This document shows, piece by piece, positions 46,441 to 58,109 of a DNA stretch of 64,000 nt. How positions within the stretch are numbered: the first letter of the stretch is position 1; each line of letters opens with the position of its first letter. The stretch spans positions 115,936,441 to 116,000,440 of the forward strand of contig OY726559.1 of the NCBI GenBank assembly GCA_963383645.1, in the 5' to 3' direction. The translations under genes were made by a program, and so were the position numbers. This DNA is from Muscardinus avellanarius (Eukaryota > Chordata > Mammalia > Rodentia > Gliridae). The notes under the pieces are model-generated. The model did not search any database, was not told the origin of the DNA, and worked only from the letters and a program-made list of their open reading frames with translations.

Positions 46441-46990
46441 AATAGGTGGATGGATGGATGGATGGATGGAATAATGTGTCTTTAGGGGGCACCCAGACTA
46501 AAGGAATGAGAGGTATGCCTTAGAGTGTGCCTGGTTCCACCTGGAACATTGCTTTCCTTCTTGGGAATGTGGGATTCTTTTCCCTGGGCATTCCTATTTA
46601 GGTAGCGTAACAGTTACGTGTCAGGTTGAGCGTCAGTCAGCTTCATGACTCAGTACAGTGTTGAATTCTCTGGAGGAGATCGCCCAGTATACGCGGTGTT
46701 TGGGCCCCCTCTTGCCACTGCAGCCAAAGGGATGACATCCCTCTTCTAGTCTCCTAGAATAGAGAACTGGGCATGTGGCAGAGAATCGGCATATTGGATG
46801 TTACCTTATGGGATTTTGAATCTTTAGTGACTGATGGAAGACACGGGGACACCTAGAGGCCATATTAATCACAACAGTTGTGAGGTATACACCAGTATGT
46901 TCCTGCAATGTGTTCTTGCTGTCTGGTCTGTCAGACACCTGTTTGTTTGTTTGTTTGTTTGTTTGTTTGTTTGATGGATTAAAACTAAAT
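46441..46990. other. (GGAT)n, (GTTT)n and unassigned DNA
   Basis: (GGAT)n 46447-46470, (GTTT)n 46940-46973. No gene seen between. Confidence 0.7.
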
Positions 46991-47515
46991 ATAGCTTGGT
47001 TTGGTGGTATACAGCTGTAATCCCAGTCCTTGAGAGGCTGAGACAGTAGTATCACAGGTTCCAAGCCAGCCTCAACAACTTAGGAAGACTCTTAAAAAAA
47101 AAAAAATAGGGCTGGGGGTATAGCTAACAGGTAGAATGCCCCTGAGTTCAATCCATAGTAGCAAAAAACAAATTAGTAAGTAAAGCTGGGCTTAGTGATG
47201 CACTACTGTAATATTATACTTGGAAGGCTGAGGCAAGAGGATTGCACATTGAGGCCAGGACACAGTAACTTAGACCTTGTTTTAAAATAAAATAGTGTAT
47301 ATATATATATAGTATATATATATATAAAACACTCAAGCTGAGGGGCATTCTTCAGAACCAAAGGCTCTAGCCAGGCTTGATGATGCACAACTTTAATCCC
47401 AGTGCCTGGGAGGCTGGGACAGGAGAATGGCAGGTTTGAGGACAGCCTTAGCAACTTAGTGAGACCCTCACAAATTAGCACGATCTTGTTTCAAAAAAAA
47501 AAAAAATGGACTAAA
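46990..47515 (+). mobile_element. Three old SINE copies and (TA)n
   Basis: Copies 46990-47165, 47185-47292 and 47365-47510; (TA)n 47297-47326. The last ends next to the outer boundary of the left arm. Confidence 0.65.
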
Positions 47516-47838
47516 AGAAAATAGGTGGGGTCTGAGGGTGAGTACCAAAGCCAAACCAAACCCAAGGCTCTTAGCAAAGGCCAAGGTTGTGAAAGACACA
47601 GTTGAAGAACTGCCACACAGTGGAGGGCTGGGAATGCAGACAAGTAAGCAGGGGATCTGGATTGGATTCTCCACCAAGGGCCCCTCCTGCGCTGGGAAGA
47701 TGTTAGGGGCACACGCGCCACGGAGAGGGTCCGCACATGGGAAGCCTGCGGGGACCCAAGAGCTGGGGATGGACGAGGAGAGTCACGGTGCCCCGAGTAC
47801 AAATGACCACAGTGGAGCCAAGGTGCGCTGGGGTCTGG

Positions 47839-47844
47839 TTTATT
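47839..47844 (-). terminator. PolyA signal of the left LCE1 gene
   Basis: AATAAA inside AATAATAAACC on the minus strand, conserved with the right copy at 62023-62028. Confidence 0.8.
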
Positions 47845-48093
47845 ATTGTCTCACAGTGCCCTTGGGTCTGCGAACAGCTATAGAGGGACGGGCCAGTGGT
47901 GCTCTAGGGCCCTGGGGCCGCAGGTAGTGAACGAGGTCAGCGAAGGTGTTCAGGGCGACGCGTGGGCTCCTGGACTCTAGTGCAGAAGACTCCTCCAGGT
48001 TTGACGTCACCCTCGCAGACAGCACTCAGTGAGGCAGGCGAGCCAGGCAGGAGGAGTGAGCCGGCCAGTGCATGCCTCTGGGCCCCAGCCGCC

Positions 48094-48441
48094 TCAGCAG
48101 CAGCCCCCAGACTGCTGGCCCCCGCCACTGCTGCCGCAGCATCCACCACCACCACCACTGCCCCCACAGCAGCCGCTGCTGCCACCGCTGCTCCCACAGC
48201 AGCCTCCACCACCGCTGCTGCAGCAGCCTGAGCTCTGGTGTCTGCGGCGAAGGGACCTGCGGGGCCTGTGGTGGCTCAGGCAGCAGCCGCCACCTCCACC
48301 CCCAGAGCTGCAGCAGCCCCCAGAGCTGGAACCACAGCAGGAGGAGGCCTGGGGACACTTGGGGGGACACTTGGGGGCAGGGCACTTGGGGGCGCACTTG
48401 GGAGGGGGCTGGCACTGCTGCTGGCTCTGTTGGCAGGACAT
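48094..48441 (-). CDS. LCE1-type late cornified envelope protein (left copy)
   Basis: This 115-residue protein starts [16 protein letters not shown], the hallmark of LCE1/LCE2. [17 protein letters not shown] repeats follow (to about residue 31), then [12 protein letters not shown] and Gly/Cys/Ser runs, [18 protein letters not shown] (about residues 54-71), more [11 protein letters not shown] repeats and the typical end QQSGGCC. LCE1 proteins are transglutaminase substrates of late terminal differentiation in epidermis. The internal start at 48441 is chosen because the AG acceptor (48466-48465) lies 23 bases upstream, making the in-frame residues further upstream intronic. AATAAA lies 250 bases past the stop. 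It is closest by position to human LCE1A, but as one of two lineage-specific copies a one-to-one symbol is not justified. Confidence 0.92.
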   Translation of the reverse strand: MSCQQSQQQCQPPPKCAPKCPAPKCPPKCPQASSCCGSSSGGCCSSGGGGGGCCLSHHRPRRSLRRRHQSSGCCSSGGGGCCGSSGGSSGCCGGSGGGGGCCGSSGGGQQSGGCC

Positions 48442-49478
48442 GGTGGTGGGCAGTCTTTCAGGAGCTGGGGAGAATCGCACACAGTCAGACCCAGATGCAG
48501 AGGCCGCCCCGCCCAGCCTGGTCATTTCAGGGCCCTCCATTTTGATGAAGCGCTGATGTGTTTTCCTAGGTAGGACCGCAGTGTACTCCTGCAAGTCCAT
48601 TCTCTCTAAATGTTGGCCAAAGGCTCTCCTCGCCTCTTTCTGGAACCTGATCTTCTTGGATTACAGGTTTGAGGCCAGCCTCAGCCACTTAGTAAGACAC
48701 TGTTAAAAATTTTAAAATAAATAAAAAAGAAAATTGGGCTATGGGTATAGCCTGGAGGTAGAATGTCCCTGGGTGCAATTCCACAAAAATAAAAAATCCC
48801 CAAATCACATATGTGCAATAAAAATATGAATGATGAAAAATAAATCTCAGGAACAATCTAGCAATCAAATAATTTCTTTACAAAATAGTCCTTCTTGGAA
48901 GAATTTCCTAGATAATCTTGTCCCAGAGGGACTTAGAAGTTCAAAATTGCAAAGGATGGTAAAAAATTTTGTGGGAAAACTGAGAAAACTGCCACTTAAT
49001 TAAGACTCACACCCAGACCCCCTGCGTCCTGCGCTCTCAGATTCTCAGCAGACAAGGACTCTAACGCTCCTGCCAGGTGGAGCCAGGTCTTGTCTGCTCT
49101 GCAGACCCATTCATCCGGTGCCCAGGGGAGCCCATGAGCACCGAGTTCCTCCCCATCGCTGAGAGCAGCTCTTCAGGAAAGGACTGCTTGGTTTTCAAAG
49201 GCAAACATCCCAGGGAGAAAAACTCCAGCTCAGCAAAGTGGCCTGTGTTGACGTGCCTGAGACTAGAGTTCCCAGCGCTGCAAATCAACGGCCTTTCTCT
49301 AGGGCATGAGTCCCTGTCGTGAGACACCCCCCTTGAGTTCCATCTGCCCTCCCTGCCTCTACTTCCCAGTCCTCCAGAGAGCGCTTCCTTTGCTAATGGA
49401 TGGCAGGGCCATGCCATCCCCTCAGCGCTGCCCGCCTCCCTCCTGCTCTGCTCTGAGCGGTTCTCAGTGGACACTCAC

Positions 49479-49558
49479 CTGGTCACAGGCAGCGCAGGGT
49501 CCGTGGGCTCCTCGGGAGGTGAGTGGATGGAGGTGCCCTGGTCCTGAGCCCTTTTATC
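49479..49558 (-). promoter_or_regulatory. TATA box and exon 1 of the left LCE1 gene
   Basis: GATAAAAG on the minus strand at 49558-49551 serves as TATA box. Exon 1 ends at GACCAG|GTGAGT (junction 49479/49478). The intron to 48465 is 1,014 bases. A GC box (GGGGCGGGAC) lies near 49604-49613. The same elements occur in mirror image at 60241-60379. Confidence 0.75.
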
Positions 49559-49732
49559 CTGGCCTTGGGCTCTGCCCCACCCTGTGAGACAGGGCCTAGG
49601 AAGGTCCCGCCCCTGACACCGGCATGGTCCTGTGACAGGTCATGAGTGATGCCTTCAGCTGCTCCCTCCACAGGGCCAGCGATGCTGCTCCTAGCTTGGA
49701 ATATGATTAGAAAATGGATGGTGGGTGGGCCA

Positions 49733-49935
49733 AGAGTGGTGGGGTGCACTTGTCATCCCCACACTTGGGAGGCTGAGACAAGGGGATACAGCTCGAGGAC
49801 GGCCTCAGCTACTTATCGAGGCCCTCTACAACACAGTGAGACCCTGTTTCAAAATAAAGAATAAAAAATAGGGCTGGGGGTGTAGCTCAGAGATAGAATG
49901 CCCCTGGGTTCCATCCCCAGTACCACAAAAAGAAA
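49733..49935 (+). mobile_element. Type-A SINE at the inner end of the left arm
   Basis: GGGCCAAGAGTGGTGGGGTGC to CCCCAGTACCAC. Confidence 0.8.
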
Positions 49936-50562
49936 AGCAAAAAGAAAAGAGAAAATGGGTGGTGAGTGAATTCTTGCCATCACCTGTCATGTGATTGATT
50001 ATCTTTAGGGGTACCTGCTTCTCGTCTCTTTCTTGGAGTTCGATCCCCAAACTTTTCCATATTCTTCTGGCATTGTTAATTGTTTAGCTCCACGTCTGGG
50101 TTTGAACCAAGGAACACAGATGTCTCAAGCTTTTTATCTGCGGCCCATCACTTTGCCTGGGAGTTAGTGCTTTTGTGTGTGCCTGTTTCTGTTTGTTAAT
50201 AAGTGCTAAAGGTGAAGCACACATTTCAGAATTGATGTCCTGTGAGAAAGATCACTTGGAGCTGGGGAGATGATCAGAAGTGGGCCTTGGAGCCAGGCGT
50301 CCTGAGTGGGAATTCTAGCTCTGACACTATTTCTGTAACTTCAGAAAACTCCTCAGGCTCTCTTCCTCCACTGTAGAATGGGAATTTTAATAATCTCCAC
50401 TTGATGAATTTGTTAGCAGTATCAGATGAGATCAGCTACTTGAAGCTCAACACACTGTTCCTTGAACATCTTCTGCACACTAAACACGATATTCACTATT
50501 ATCCTAATCATCATTTTATTTTCTTCTAGAAGTTTATGTGGCAGCCCATAGTTTTGGTGTTT

Positions 50563-50795
50563 GTTTGTTTGTTTGTTTGTTTGTTTTGTTGTTTTGCGGG
50601 TCTGGGGATGGAACCCAGGGGCATTTGACCTCCGAGCTACACACCTGCCCTATTTTTTATTCTTTATTTTGAAACAGGGTCTCACTAAGTTGCAGGGAGT
50701 CTCACTAAGTAGCTGAGGCTGTCTGCAAACCGTGATCCTCCCGTCTCAGCCTCTCAAATGCTGGGATTACAAGGGTGTGCAATCACACCCGGCCC
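50563..50795 (-). mobile_element. (GTTT)n and type-A SINE
   Basis: (GTTT)n 50563-50590, SINE 50597-50795. Confidence 0.85.
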
Positions 50796-51321
50796 ATAGT
50801 TTTTATGTTATTATTTTGTTTTTTTGTTCACAGGGGAAGCAGGCCTTTGCATAGAACTCTTAGGTTTACAAATAGTTTTCTGATCCATCACCCTAATACT
50901 TGGAGCACAGGGACATAGAGGGTGCAGACTCTGCACCCCACAGAGGTCTGCCCTTTGCTGCCTACGACTCTTCCTGTTTCAGGTTGTTACAAAAGTCTGA
51001 CTTATAAGGGATTAGCCAGGATGTCAATGCGTTGGCTGACCTGAGTCCAGCTGGATGGAGCTCCCTGATTCTTAAGATAATTTACCTATACAGTCATACA
51101 GTACAGGCCGGGCCTCTGGAGGATGCAGTTTCTAACCAATACAGGCACAATGAACTCGGTTTAGATCTCTGGGGTAAGCTGGTGGCATATTTAGAACCTC
51201 ACGAAGATTGGTCTGCCTGTCTTGACTGTGTGAGCTCAATACTTGAACTCAATTCTGTAAGAAAGTTTTTATTGAGCAAACGTTTACCTTTCTTGATCTC
51301 CTGTTATCAAAAATCGGGAAT

Positions 51322-51535
51322 GAAGCCGGGCATGGTGGCCCACACTTGTAATCCCAGCATTCGGGAGGCTGAGACAGGAGGATTGCAGTTCTCGGCCAAC
51401 CTCGCTACTTAGTGAGGCCCTCTGCAACTCAGTGAGACCCTGTTTCAAAATAAAGAATAAAAATAGGGCTGGGGTGTAGCTCAGAGGTAGAATACCCCTG
51501 GGTTCCATCCCTAGTACGATAAAAAAAAAAAAAAA
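51322..51535 (+). mobile_element. SINE type A
   Basis: GAAGCCGGGCATGGTGGCCC to CCATCCCTAGTACG, A tail. Confidence 0.85.
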
Positions 51536-51726
51536 AGAGGATAAGGGGAAGTGTGGACGGCCTGTGTTGTGTGTTTGCTCTGACTTTATGATGGGTGCCT
51601 GCCCTCCTGGGCAGAAGTGAAGCACCTTGCTGAGTTACTCTTGAGTTCATGAGTCTTTATTTAACACTCCCCTAGAATCTAACAGTCTATTATAACATTT
51701 TTCCTTTTATGTTTTGCTTTTTAATG

Positions 51727-52204
51727 TTTTTAACTGTTTTTTTCTTTTTTATTGGTGCCTTGCAGTCATACATACTAATTAGGGATGGGATGGTGGAGGC
51801 GTACACGCACACATCGCTCATTCAGCCCTTCCCCAACGCCTTCCCCATTCCCTCCCCCTCCTTCCTGCTCATGTTCCGCTCAGTGCTGGACTTTGCTATG
51901 TTGTGAGGTCCATCATGTGCATTAAGGAATCTCTCCTTTCCCCCTCCTGCCCCCTCAGTCAGGTCGCCTTATTTGCTCTTCTATGGTTTCTCCTTCTTCG
52001 TCTAGAGTTCCTCCTACGACCCTTTTTCTCCCCAGCTTCCACATATCAGGGAGGGCATCCGATTTTTTACTTTGTGTGACTGACTAATGAAATTTTACTC
52101 AGCCATAAAGAAAAGCAAAACTACTTCATTTGGGGAGAAATGGATGAAACTGGAGAACATTACGCTCAGTAAGGTTACTCGCTTGAGATTTAACTTTTTA
52201 ACTT
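51727..52204 (-). mobile_element. L1 with inverted 5' part (twin-priming structure)
   Basis: From 51738 to about 52076 lies an L1 3'UTR in minus orientation, with its tail as T-rich sequence at 51711-51751. From about 52080 to 52165 lies the end of ORF2 in plus orientation (TTACTCAGCCATAAAG, GGATGAAACTGGAGAACATTA). The two parts face each other. Possible short target repeats TTTTTAACT at 51727 and 52195. Confidence 0.6.
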
Positions 52205-52358
52205 GTCTTTTGGCCTTAAACACAAAGCATGTTGGATAACTCTACAAAACTCTACAAACATTCTTTCCTCTACACATTTACTCAATGAGCTCTTTTTCTA
52301 TTGTTTCAAATTTTTCTCTTTTAATTTTTAAAACTTATTTTGTTGTTGTGACACATGG

Positions 52359-52361
<3 letters not shown>

Positions 52362-52400
<39 letters not shown>
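52362..52400. repeat. (CA)n microsatellite
   Basis: About 19 CA units. Confidence 0.95.
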
Positions 52401-52402
<2 letters not shown>

Positions 52403-52589
52403 GCAGAGGTCTACCCAGGGGCAGGGTCTACAGTATCACTGTATTTCATCTCCTCATTGTCTCCACTGGAAGGCAGTCAGGGCTAGCAAAATGCATGGGC
52501 TGTTACCACCCATGATAGCAAAGCCTTCTGGAATCTCCCTAGGACCTTCCTGAGGCTCTTCATGACAAGCCATCACTTTACTTTTTTTA

Positions 52590-53000
52590 AATTTCTTGTG
52601 ATACTATGGATTGAACTCAGGGAAATGCTATCTCTGCGCTGCACCCTATCCCTCCCTCTTTATTTTTTATTTGTAAACAGGGTCTTGCTAAGTTGCAGAG
52701 GCTGGTTTCAAATATGCAATCCTATTTTAGCCTCCCAAGCACCCTGGATTACAGGTGTGTACCACCATGCCTGGTAGGAGGTGTCACTCTTTTCAGAAGT
52801 AGGTCCATGTTTGGTTCAAAATGCTTGACTCATTCGGGAGGCTGAGACAGGAGGATTGTGGTTCTCAGACAGCCTCAGCTACTTAGTGAGGCCCTTTGCA
52901 ACTCAGTGAGACCCTGTTTCAAAATAAAGAATACAAAATAGGGCTGAGGGTGCAGCTCAAAAGTAGACTTCCTCTGGGTTCCATCCTCAGTACTACAAAA
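52590..53000. mobile_element. Old SINE (minus) and type-A piece (plus)
   Basis: 52590-52780 and 52828-53000. Confidence 0.7.
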
Positions 53001-53899
53001 AAATGCTTGATTCTTTTTTTAATCATAGATGTGCTTATAAGTGGATAATGCACCATGGACATTCCTCTCTGTGAATGAAAATCTTTCCATGTCAGTGTTG
53101 AGAGGAGGCACAATTTTAAATGTCTGAAGGAGCTCTTAGGTTTCCCAGAGCTTCTGCTAAGGCCTTCATTATGAAGTTTTCTTTGGCTTTGTAACGTTGA
53201 AATTGAGTTGGGGGGTGGCGAAGGAAGTGAACACCAACCAGGTTATTAAAGGCCCCTTTAATCAAATAATGACACCTTCGGGTGATATCTGCCGACCATG
53301 GGGGAAAAGACCGATGAGCCATGTAGTCAGCAGAGTCACATGGCAGAGAGGAAGTACTTATATATTTATAGTGGGGGTCTTGGGGGTGGGGCTAGGAACG
53401 TGGAAATGCCAATTCTCTCATGACATCCAGAGTCTCACAGAATCTGGAGTCTGCCTCGTGATATCCAGAGTCTGCCTCTGATGTCTGGAGTCTCATGACA
53501 TCTCTGACCTGGCTTCAGGGGTTCCGCATCCTGTCCCCGCTGCAGGGTCCCATGGGGGAAGGGAGGGACCCAACCTATCAGGGTTCTTCTTTGTTTCCTG
53601 CAGTTTCCGTTTCTCTTGCCTCCCCCTCAGCCATCGTTTCCTGTTCCAGTTCCAAGGGCTCCTCCACTTCAGGGCGCTCCTTGAAGCCTTTTGCCATCTC
53701 CACCGCAGCCCTGCTAATTTTTGCAACTTCCTCCTCCTGGGCAAATCCTCTGAATGTCCCAGTGACCCTGTGAATGTTCCCTTCCACGCGCTCTTGGGTG
53801 ACGTCACCCCCACCCAAGCACGTGTCTCCTCGGAGTCACGGATGTTCTAATCCTTTCAGAATTGCATCAGTGTGTCTCATTGTCTTCCTCGGTTGCAAC

Positions 53900-54660
53900 A
53901 ATAGCCTGGGCCAGTGTCCTCCTGATGGGGAATGTGACGGTATTGGGAAATTGCTTTGGTATTAATTTCAAAATGTATTGGAAAATAGCTTTGGTGTTAA
54001 TTTTAAATGTAAAATGTAATCAGCCTAGGGACTGCTCAGGCACTCAGGCAAGGAGGAGAAGCAGTTGTTACAATGCAAAGTTCAGTACACCCAAGAGTTG
54101 TAGCCCAGGGCCTTCATATTTTAAAGACAAGTTCACATAATAAATAACTTCTAGCAGATAGGCTAAAACTGCCCAAAACCGTGGGAGGATGGTACAGGCC
54201 TTCCTCAAAGAAGGCAGATACCATGTGACCCCGACTTTGTTATTCAAGTAACGCAACTTGGTTGTAACCAAGGTGTGGGCTTACACCAGAGAGGAGAGGA
54301 GGGCAGGCCCACACCTGCATTAGGTCAGGAGCAAATGAAAAGACTAAACAGGATTGGAGATAGTAAATCCTCATAATCATATCAAAAGGCTTGTACCAGT
54401 GGGGTCAGGAAGACTATTGGTTAGGCAAGATGGAAGATAAAAAAATCTTTATAAAAACTGTTATATATCCCAAAACTTCAGTGTCTCACCTTCAAAGCAC
54501 TCCACTACGTCCCTCTGATGTAGTGCTTTATAATAATTCTGTCCCTTCTTTCTACCTTTGTAATAATAAAAATTACTTAAGTTTACAGCAGAAGAGTTTG
54601 AGCTATTTTTCCCCCTAAATTAGCTAAGAACAAGAATCCGTGGCTCCATCTCACACCATT
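53900..54660 (+). mobile_element. Endogenous retrovirus LTR (copy 2)
   Basis: Order of signals: TATAAAA at 54450-54456, AATAAA at 54565-54570, then a primer-binding-like site right after the LTR. The left end is not sharp. It is related to the LTR at 28514-29320. No gag, pol or env frame follows; SINE sequence begins by 54805. Confidence 0.7.
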
Positions 54661-54665
54661 CGTTT

Positions 54666-54683
54666 TGGTGCCCTAACATGGGG
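54666..54683 (+). other. Retroviral primer-binding-site remnant (tRNA-Lys-like)
   Basis: TGGTGCCCTAACATGGGG is close to the tRNA-Lys site of class II (betaretrovirus-like) elements and lies just downstream of the LTR. Confidence 0.6.
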
Positions 54684-54804
54684 CTCTGTTACATCCTCCA
54701 AGAGCAAGAATTAAAACCTGCCACGATTCCTTGTTCCACTGGCTCGATCAGAGAAGTGGTACTTACAGGGGGAGACATCACTTGAATATTGGGATGCAGA
54801 TTGT

Positions 54805-55130
54805 CACAGGTAGAATGCCTCTGGGTTCCTCCCAGAGGCATTATACCTGTGAGCTACATCTCTAGACCTATTTTATTTCTTAGGTGGAAACAGTCTCACT
54901 AGGTCATTTAGAACCTCGCTAAATTGCTGAGGCTGTCCTTGAACCTTTGATCTTCCTGTCTCAGCCTCCCTCAGCAATTTAGTGAGACCCTGTTTCAAAA
55001 ATAAAATAAAATGGGCTGGGATTATAGAATGCCTCTGAGTTCAATATCCAATGCAGAAAGAAAGTAGAAAGAAGAAAAAAGAAAGAAAAAAGAAGAAAGA
55101 AATAAAGAAAGAAAGAGAGAGAGAAAATAA
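54805..55130. mobile_element. Old SINE pieces and GAAA-rich tail
   Basis: Minus piece 54815-54970, plus piece 54965-55055, GAAA tract to 55125. Confidence 0.65.
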
Positions 55131-55739
55131 GAAAACCTCTCCAGAGATGCCTAATATTAAAAAAGTTTCTGATAGAGAATTTGTAACATGCCATATTCTC
55201 TAAACAAATGCCAACACACTCATTTTTAAAAGTATACCTGCTTCCTAAGAAGAGCAGATCTGATTAGAAAATACAATAGACAGTGGTTGAGATTTTAATG
55301 AGAACTTCTGAAGGAGTGAGGTTTTATGGAGGGGAGAGATGACTTGATCATCTAATTGGAGTGAAAATTCAGATGTCTTAGGGGTTACCAGGTGGTCTTT
55401 GGTGCAGCCACGGATGAGAACAGGAAAATGTGGAGGAGACAGGTTTCATAGACCGGGCCACTGCCAGGCGTAATGAACCCAGGGAGATGGGTCAGTGCTT
55501 AAAACAGGAGTATGAATGTTCAATACAATTTTTTAGCCTTTTTATTTCATAAACTTGTCTCAACTCCTAATCCCTTAGGGTTTTAATTTGACTATATTCA
55601 TGAAGACTCTTTTTGAAAGAAATATTGGAATTTTCACACTTCCTGAAGATAAAGGGAAAGGTTAGAATTTATATCTGGGTTAAGACAGTTACCCAGAAGA
55701 AAACCCCATAGATGGTATGAAAAGGCTATTAAACAGATA

Positions 55740-55940
55740 GCCAGGTGAGGTGGTGAATACTTGTAATCCTCGTCCTTGGGAGGCTGAGACAGGAGGAAAG
55801 CATCTCTGAGAACAGCCTTGGCAACTTAGTGAGAACCTGTTTCAAAATAAAATAGGTCCGGGGGTATTGCTCAGAGGTAGAAAACCCCTGAGTCCAATCC
55901 CCATTACCAACAATAAGTGAATAAATAAATAAATAAGCAA
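55740..55940 (+). mobile_element. Old SINE type A
   Basis: AGCCAGGTGAGGTGGTG to CAATCCCCATTACC, AAAT tail. Confidence 0.75.
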
Positions 55941-56068
55941 GAAAATTAACTTTTTCTATGAAGAAGAATGGAATCTAAAGTGATCATGAGAAGACAGCCT
56001 ACTTCCTCCAAGCTTGGAGAGGAAATCTGGAATTCCCTAGGCTTTAAGGGTATTGATCTGATCCAATA

Positions 56069-56297
56069 GTATCTTTTTTTTTTTTTTTTTTTTTTTGCAG
56101 TACTGGGGATGGAACCCAGGGGCATTCTACTTCCGAGCTACACCCCCAGCCCTAGTTTTTATTCCTTATTTTGAAACAGGGTCTCACTGAGTTGCAACGG
56201 GCCTCATTAAGTAGCTGAGGCTGTCCGGGAACCACAATCCTCTTGTCTCAGCCTCCTGAATGCTGGGATTACAAGCATGCACCACCATGCCCAGCTG
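56069..56297 (-). mobile_element. SINE type A
   Basis: T22, GTACTGGGGATGGAACCC to CACCATGCCCAGC. Confidence 0.85.
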
Positions 56298-56348
56298 ATC
56301 CAATAATATCTAAGTCACTTTGTGCAGTGTGAACCCTAGGAGCAAGTG

Positions 56349-56370
56349 GTGTGCGTGCGCGCGCGCGTGC

Positions 56371-56410
<40 letters not shown>
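56349..56410. repeat. Alternating GT/GC microsatellite
   Basis: GTGCGTGCGCGCGCGCGTGC followed by (GT)n, purine-pyrimidine alternating. Confidence 0.95.
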
Positions 56411-56412
<2 letters not shown>

Positions 56413-56610
56413 GGGGCTGGTGCTCCTCCTCTGGTTCAAGGCTTGCTACCTCCCTTCAGAACTGTCCTTGGGCCTTCCTGGCCTAATTGCTTTTCCCTTC
56501 CCTCCCTCCAACTCCCACCCTTTCCTCCATGAATGGCATGTGTACTTCTTGACCGGGGCCCTTCTAATGTCACTGGCCCTACTGCTCATCTTCCAAATAC
56601 AATCACAGTA

Positions 56611-56690
56611 AGGGCTGGGATGTAGTTCAGTGGCGAAGTACTTGCCTTGTAAGAGCAGTAACCTGAACCCGATACCCAGGACCAAAAAGA
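56611..56690 (+). mobile_element. ID element monomer
   Basis: GGGCTGGGATGTAGTTCAGTGG with CCTTGTAAGAGCAG and a second box; A-rich tail. Confidence 0.8.
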
Positions 56691-56852
56691 AAAGGAGGGG
56701 GAAAAAAAGACTCCAAGACAAATAAATTAAGATCAACTGTGATCAAAATCAACCCTCCTTGACTTTGCAGTTCAGGTCTTATATTTATGTATTCCTGATC
56801 AAATTCTAAAGCAGGGTTATGTATTCAATGGGTAATAACTTCAGAAATCAAT

Positions 56853-57070
56853 GTAGCTGGGCGTGGTGGCGCACGCTTGTCATCCCAGCATTTGGGAGGC
56901 GGAAACAGGAGGATTGTGGTTCGTGGCCAGCTTCAGCTGCTTAGTGAGGCCCTTTGCAACTCCGTGAGACCCTGTTGCAAAATAAAGAATAAAATATAGG
57001 GCTGGGGGTGGAGCTTAGAGGTAGAATGCCCCAGAGTTTCATCCCCAGTACCACAAAAAAAAAAAAAAGT
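56853..57070 (+). mobile_element. SINE type A
   Basis: GCTGGGCGTGGTGGCGCAC to CCCCAGTACCAC, A tail. Confidence 0.85.
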
Positions 57071-57495
57071 CAGCGTATTAATGATAGCAGGAAATCACAT
57101 ATGACTTGAGCCATCACCATCAGAATTCTCTGGAACCTTCTCATGATAGACTAGGAGTCTTATCACCCTGCAGAAATCTGCCTCTAAACTGGCTGAGTAC
57201 AGCTCCAGTTGTTCCAAAGGGTGCGTCCCCTGAAGCAGAGCCAAGATGTTGGTGACTCAGCTTACAGTGGTCACTCTGCGCCCGCAGCCCAGCCCATCCA
57301 TTCCAAGGGTGATGAAGACTAGAAACCGTGCAGTTCCTGCCTCTGCCAGCACACAAGGGAGGCATCATCAATTAGCTATCAATTAGCCAGGTCATCAATT
57401 AGCCATCAATCAATGGATTTAGAAAATGAGGTACCCGGGTGATCCACCATCATGAGCACTATTGCTTTACTGTGGTGGTTAGAACCCAAGGCCTG

Positions 57496-57715
57496 GGAGC
57501 CGGGCGTGGTGGCGCACGCTTGTAATCCCAGCATTCGGGAGGCTGAGACCGGAGGATCGCGGTTCGTGGCCAGCCTCAGCTACTTGTGAGGCTCTCTGCA
57601 ACTCAGTAAGACCCGGTTTCAAAATAAAGAATAAAAAATAGGACAGCGGGTGTAGCTCGGAGGTCGAATGCCCCTGGGTTCCATCCCTAGACCCACAAAA
57701 AAAAAAAAAAAGAAC
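57496..57715 (+). mobile_element. SINE type A
   Basis: GGGAGCCGGGCGTGGTGGCG to CCATCCCTAGACCC. The words AACCCAA(G/A)G before and AACCCAAAG after are a possible target repeat. Confidence 0.85.
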
Positions 57716-58109
57716 CCAAAGTGGGGACAATTTTGATAATAACAATATGCAGCAAGTCTGGAGTGACCCGCTGAAAGTATGTTTCCTGCAATCTCAGGCT
57801 CTTGTAATCTCAGGGAATCAGAGAGAAGAATGTTGAGACCCAGCAAGAATTAATTAAGACTTGGTGAATTTTACTCTATGTATCCCAGAGCCAACAACAA
57901 CACATGTGAGAAATTTTCACCTTATTTCCCTCTATACTAAATAGATATAGTACGAATAAGTAATGGCCTCTCTCAGAATACCTCAAAATTAACAAAAGAA
58001 TATATACCTAATTATTTATTTATAAATTGTTGGGCAAAATATTTTAGGCATGGCAAAATTTTTTTTTAAATCTTAAAACCACATAGTAAAAAACAATATT
58101 GTATTGAGC

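Larger units (their letters stand above)
47537..49733. repeat. Left arm of a large inverted duplication (contains minus-strand LCE1 gene)
   Basis: The arm matches 60140-62255 as reverse complement. It covers the 3' flank, coding exon, intron, exon 1, promoter and about 150 bases upstream. Shared landmarks are the GGTGAGTACC outer end, the polyA signal, an intronic SINE fragment (48657-48790 / 61070-61205) and the AGGACCATG/CATGGTCCT promoter block. An insertion or deletion of about 80 bases near 47566-47645 separates the arms. Identity looks roughly 95 percent by eye, not computed. Confidence 0.9.

Noticed and set aside
48026..48573. Several long frames overlapping the left LCE1 gene on both strands
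   Set aside because: Shadows of the GC-rich Cys/Gly repeat; the same happens at the right copy (61282-61905). Only the frame with the LCE start and end is real.
48442..48600. 53-residue N-terminal extension of the left LCE1 frame
   Set aside because: The AG acceptor at 48466-48465 places most of it in the intron, and the right copy breaks the frame there.
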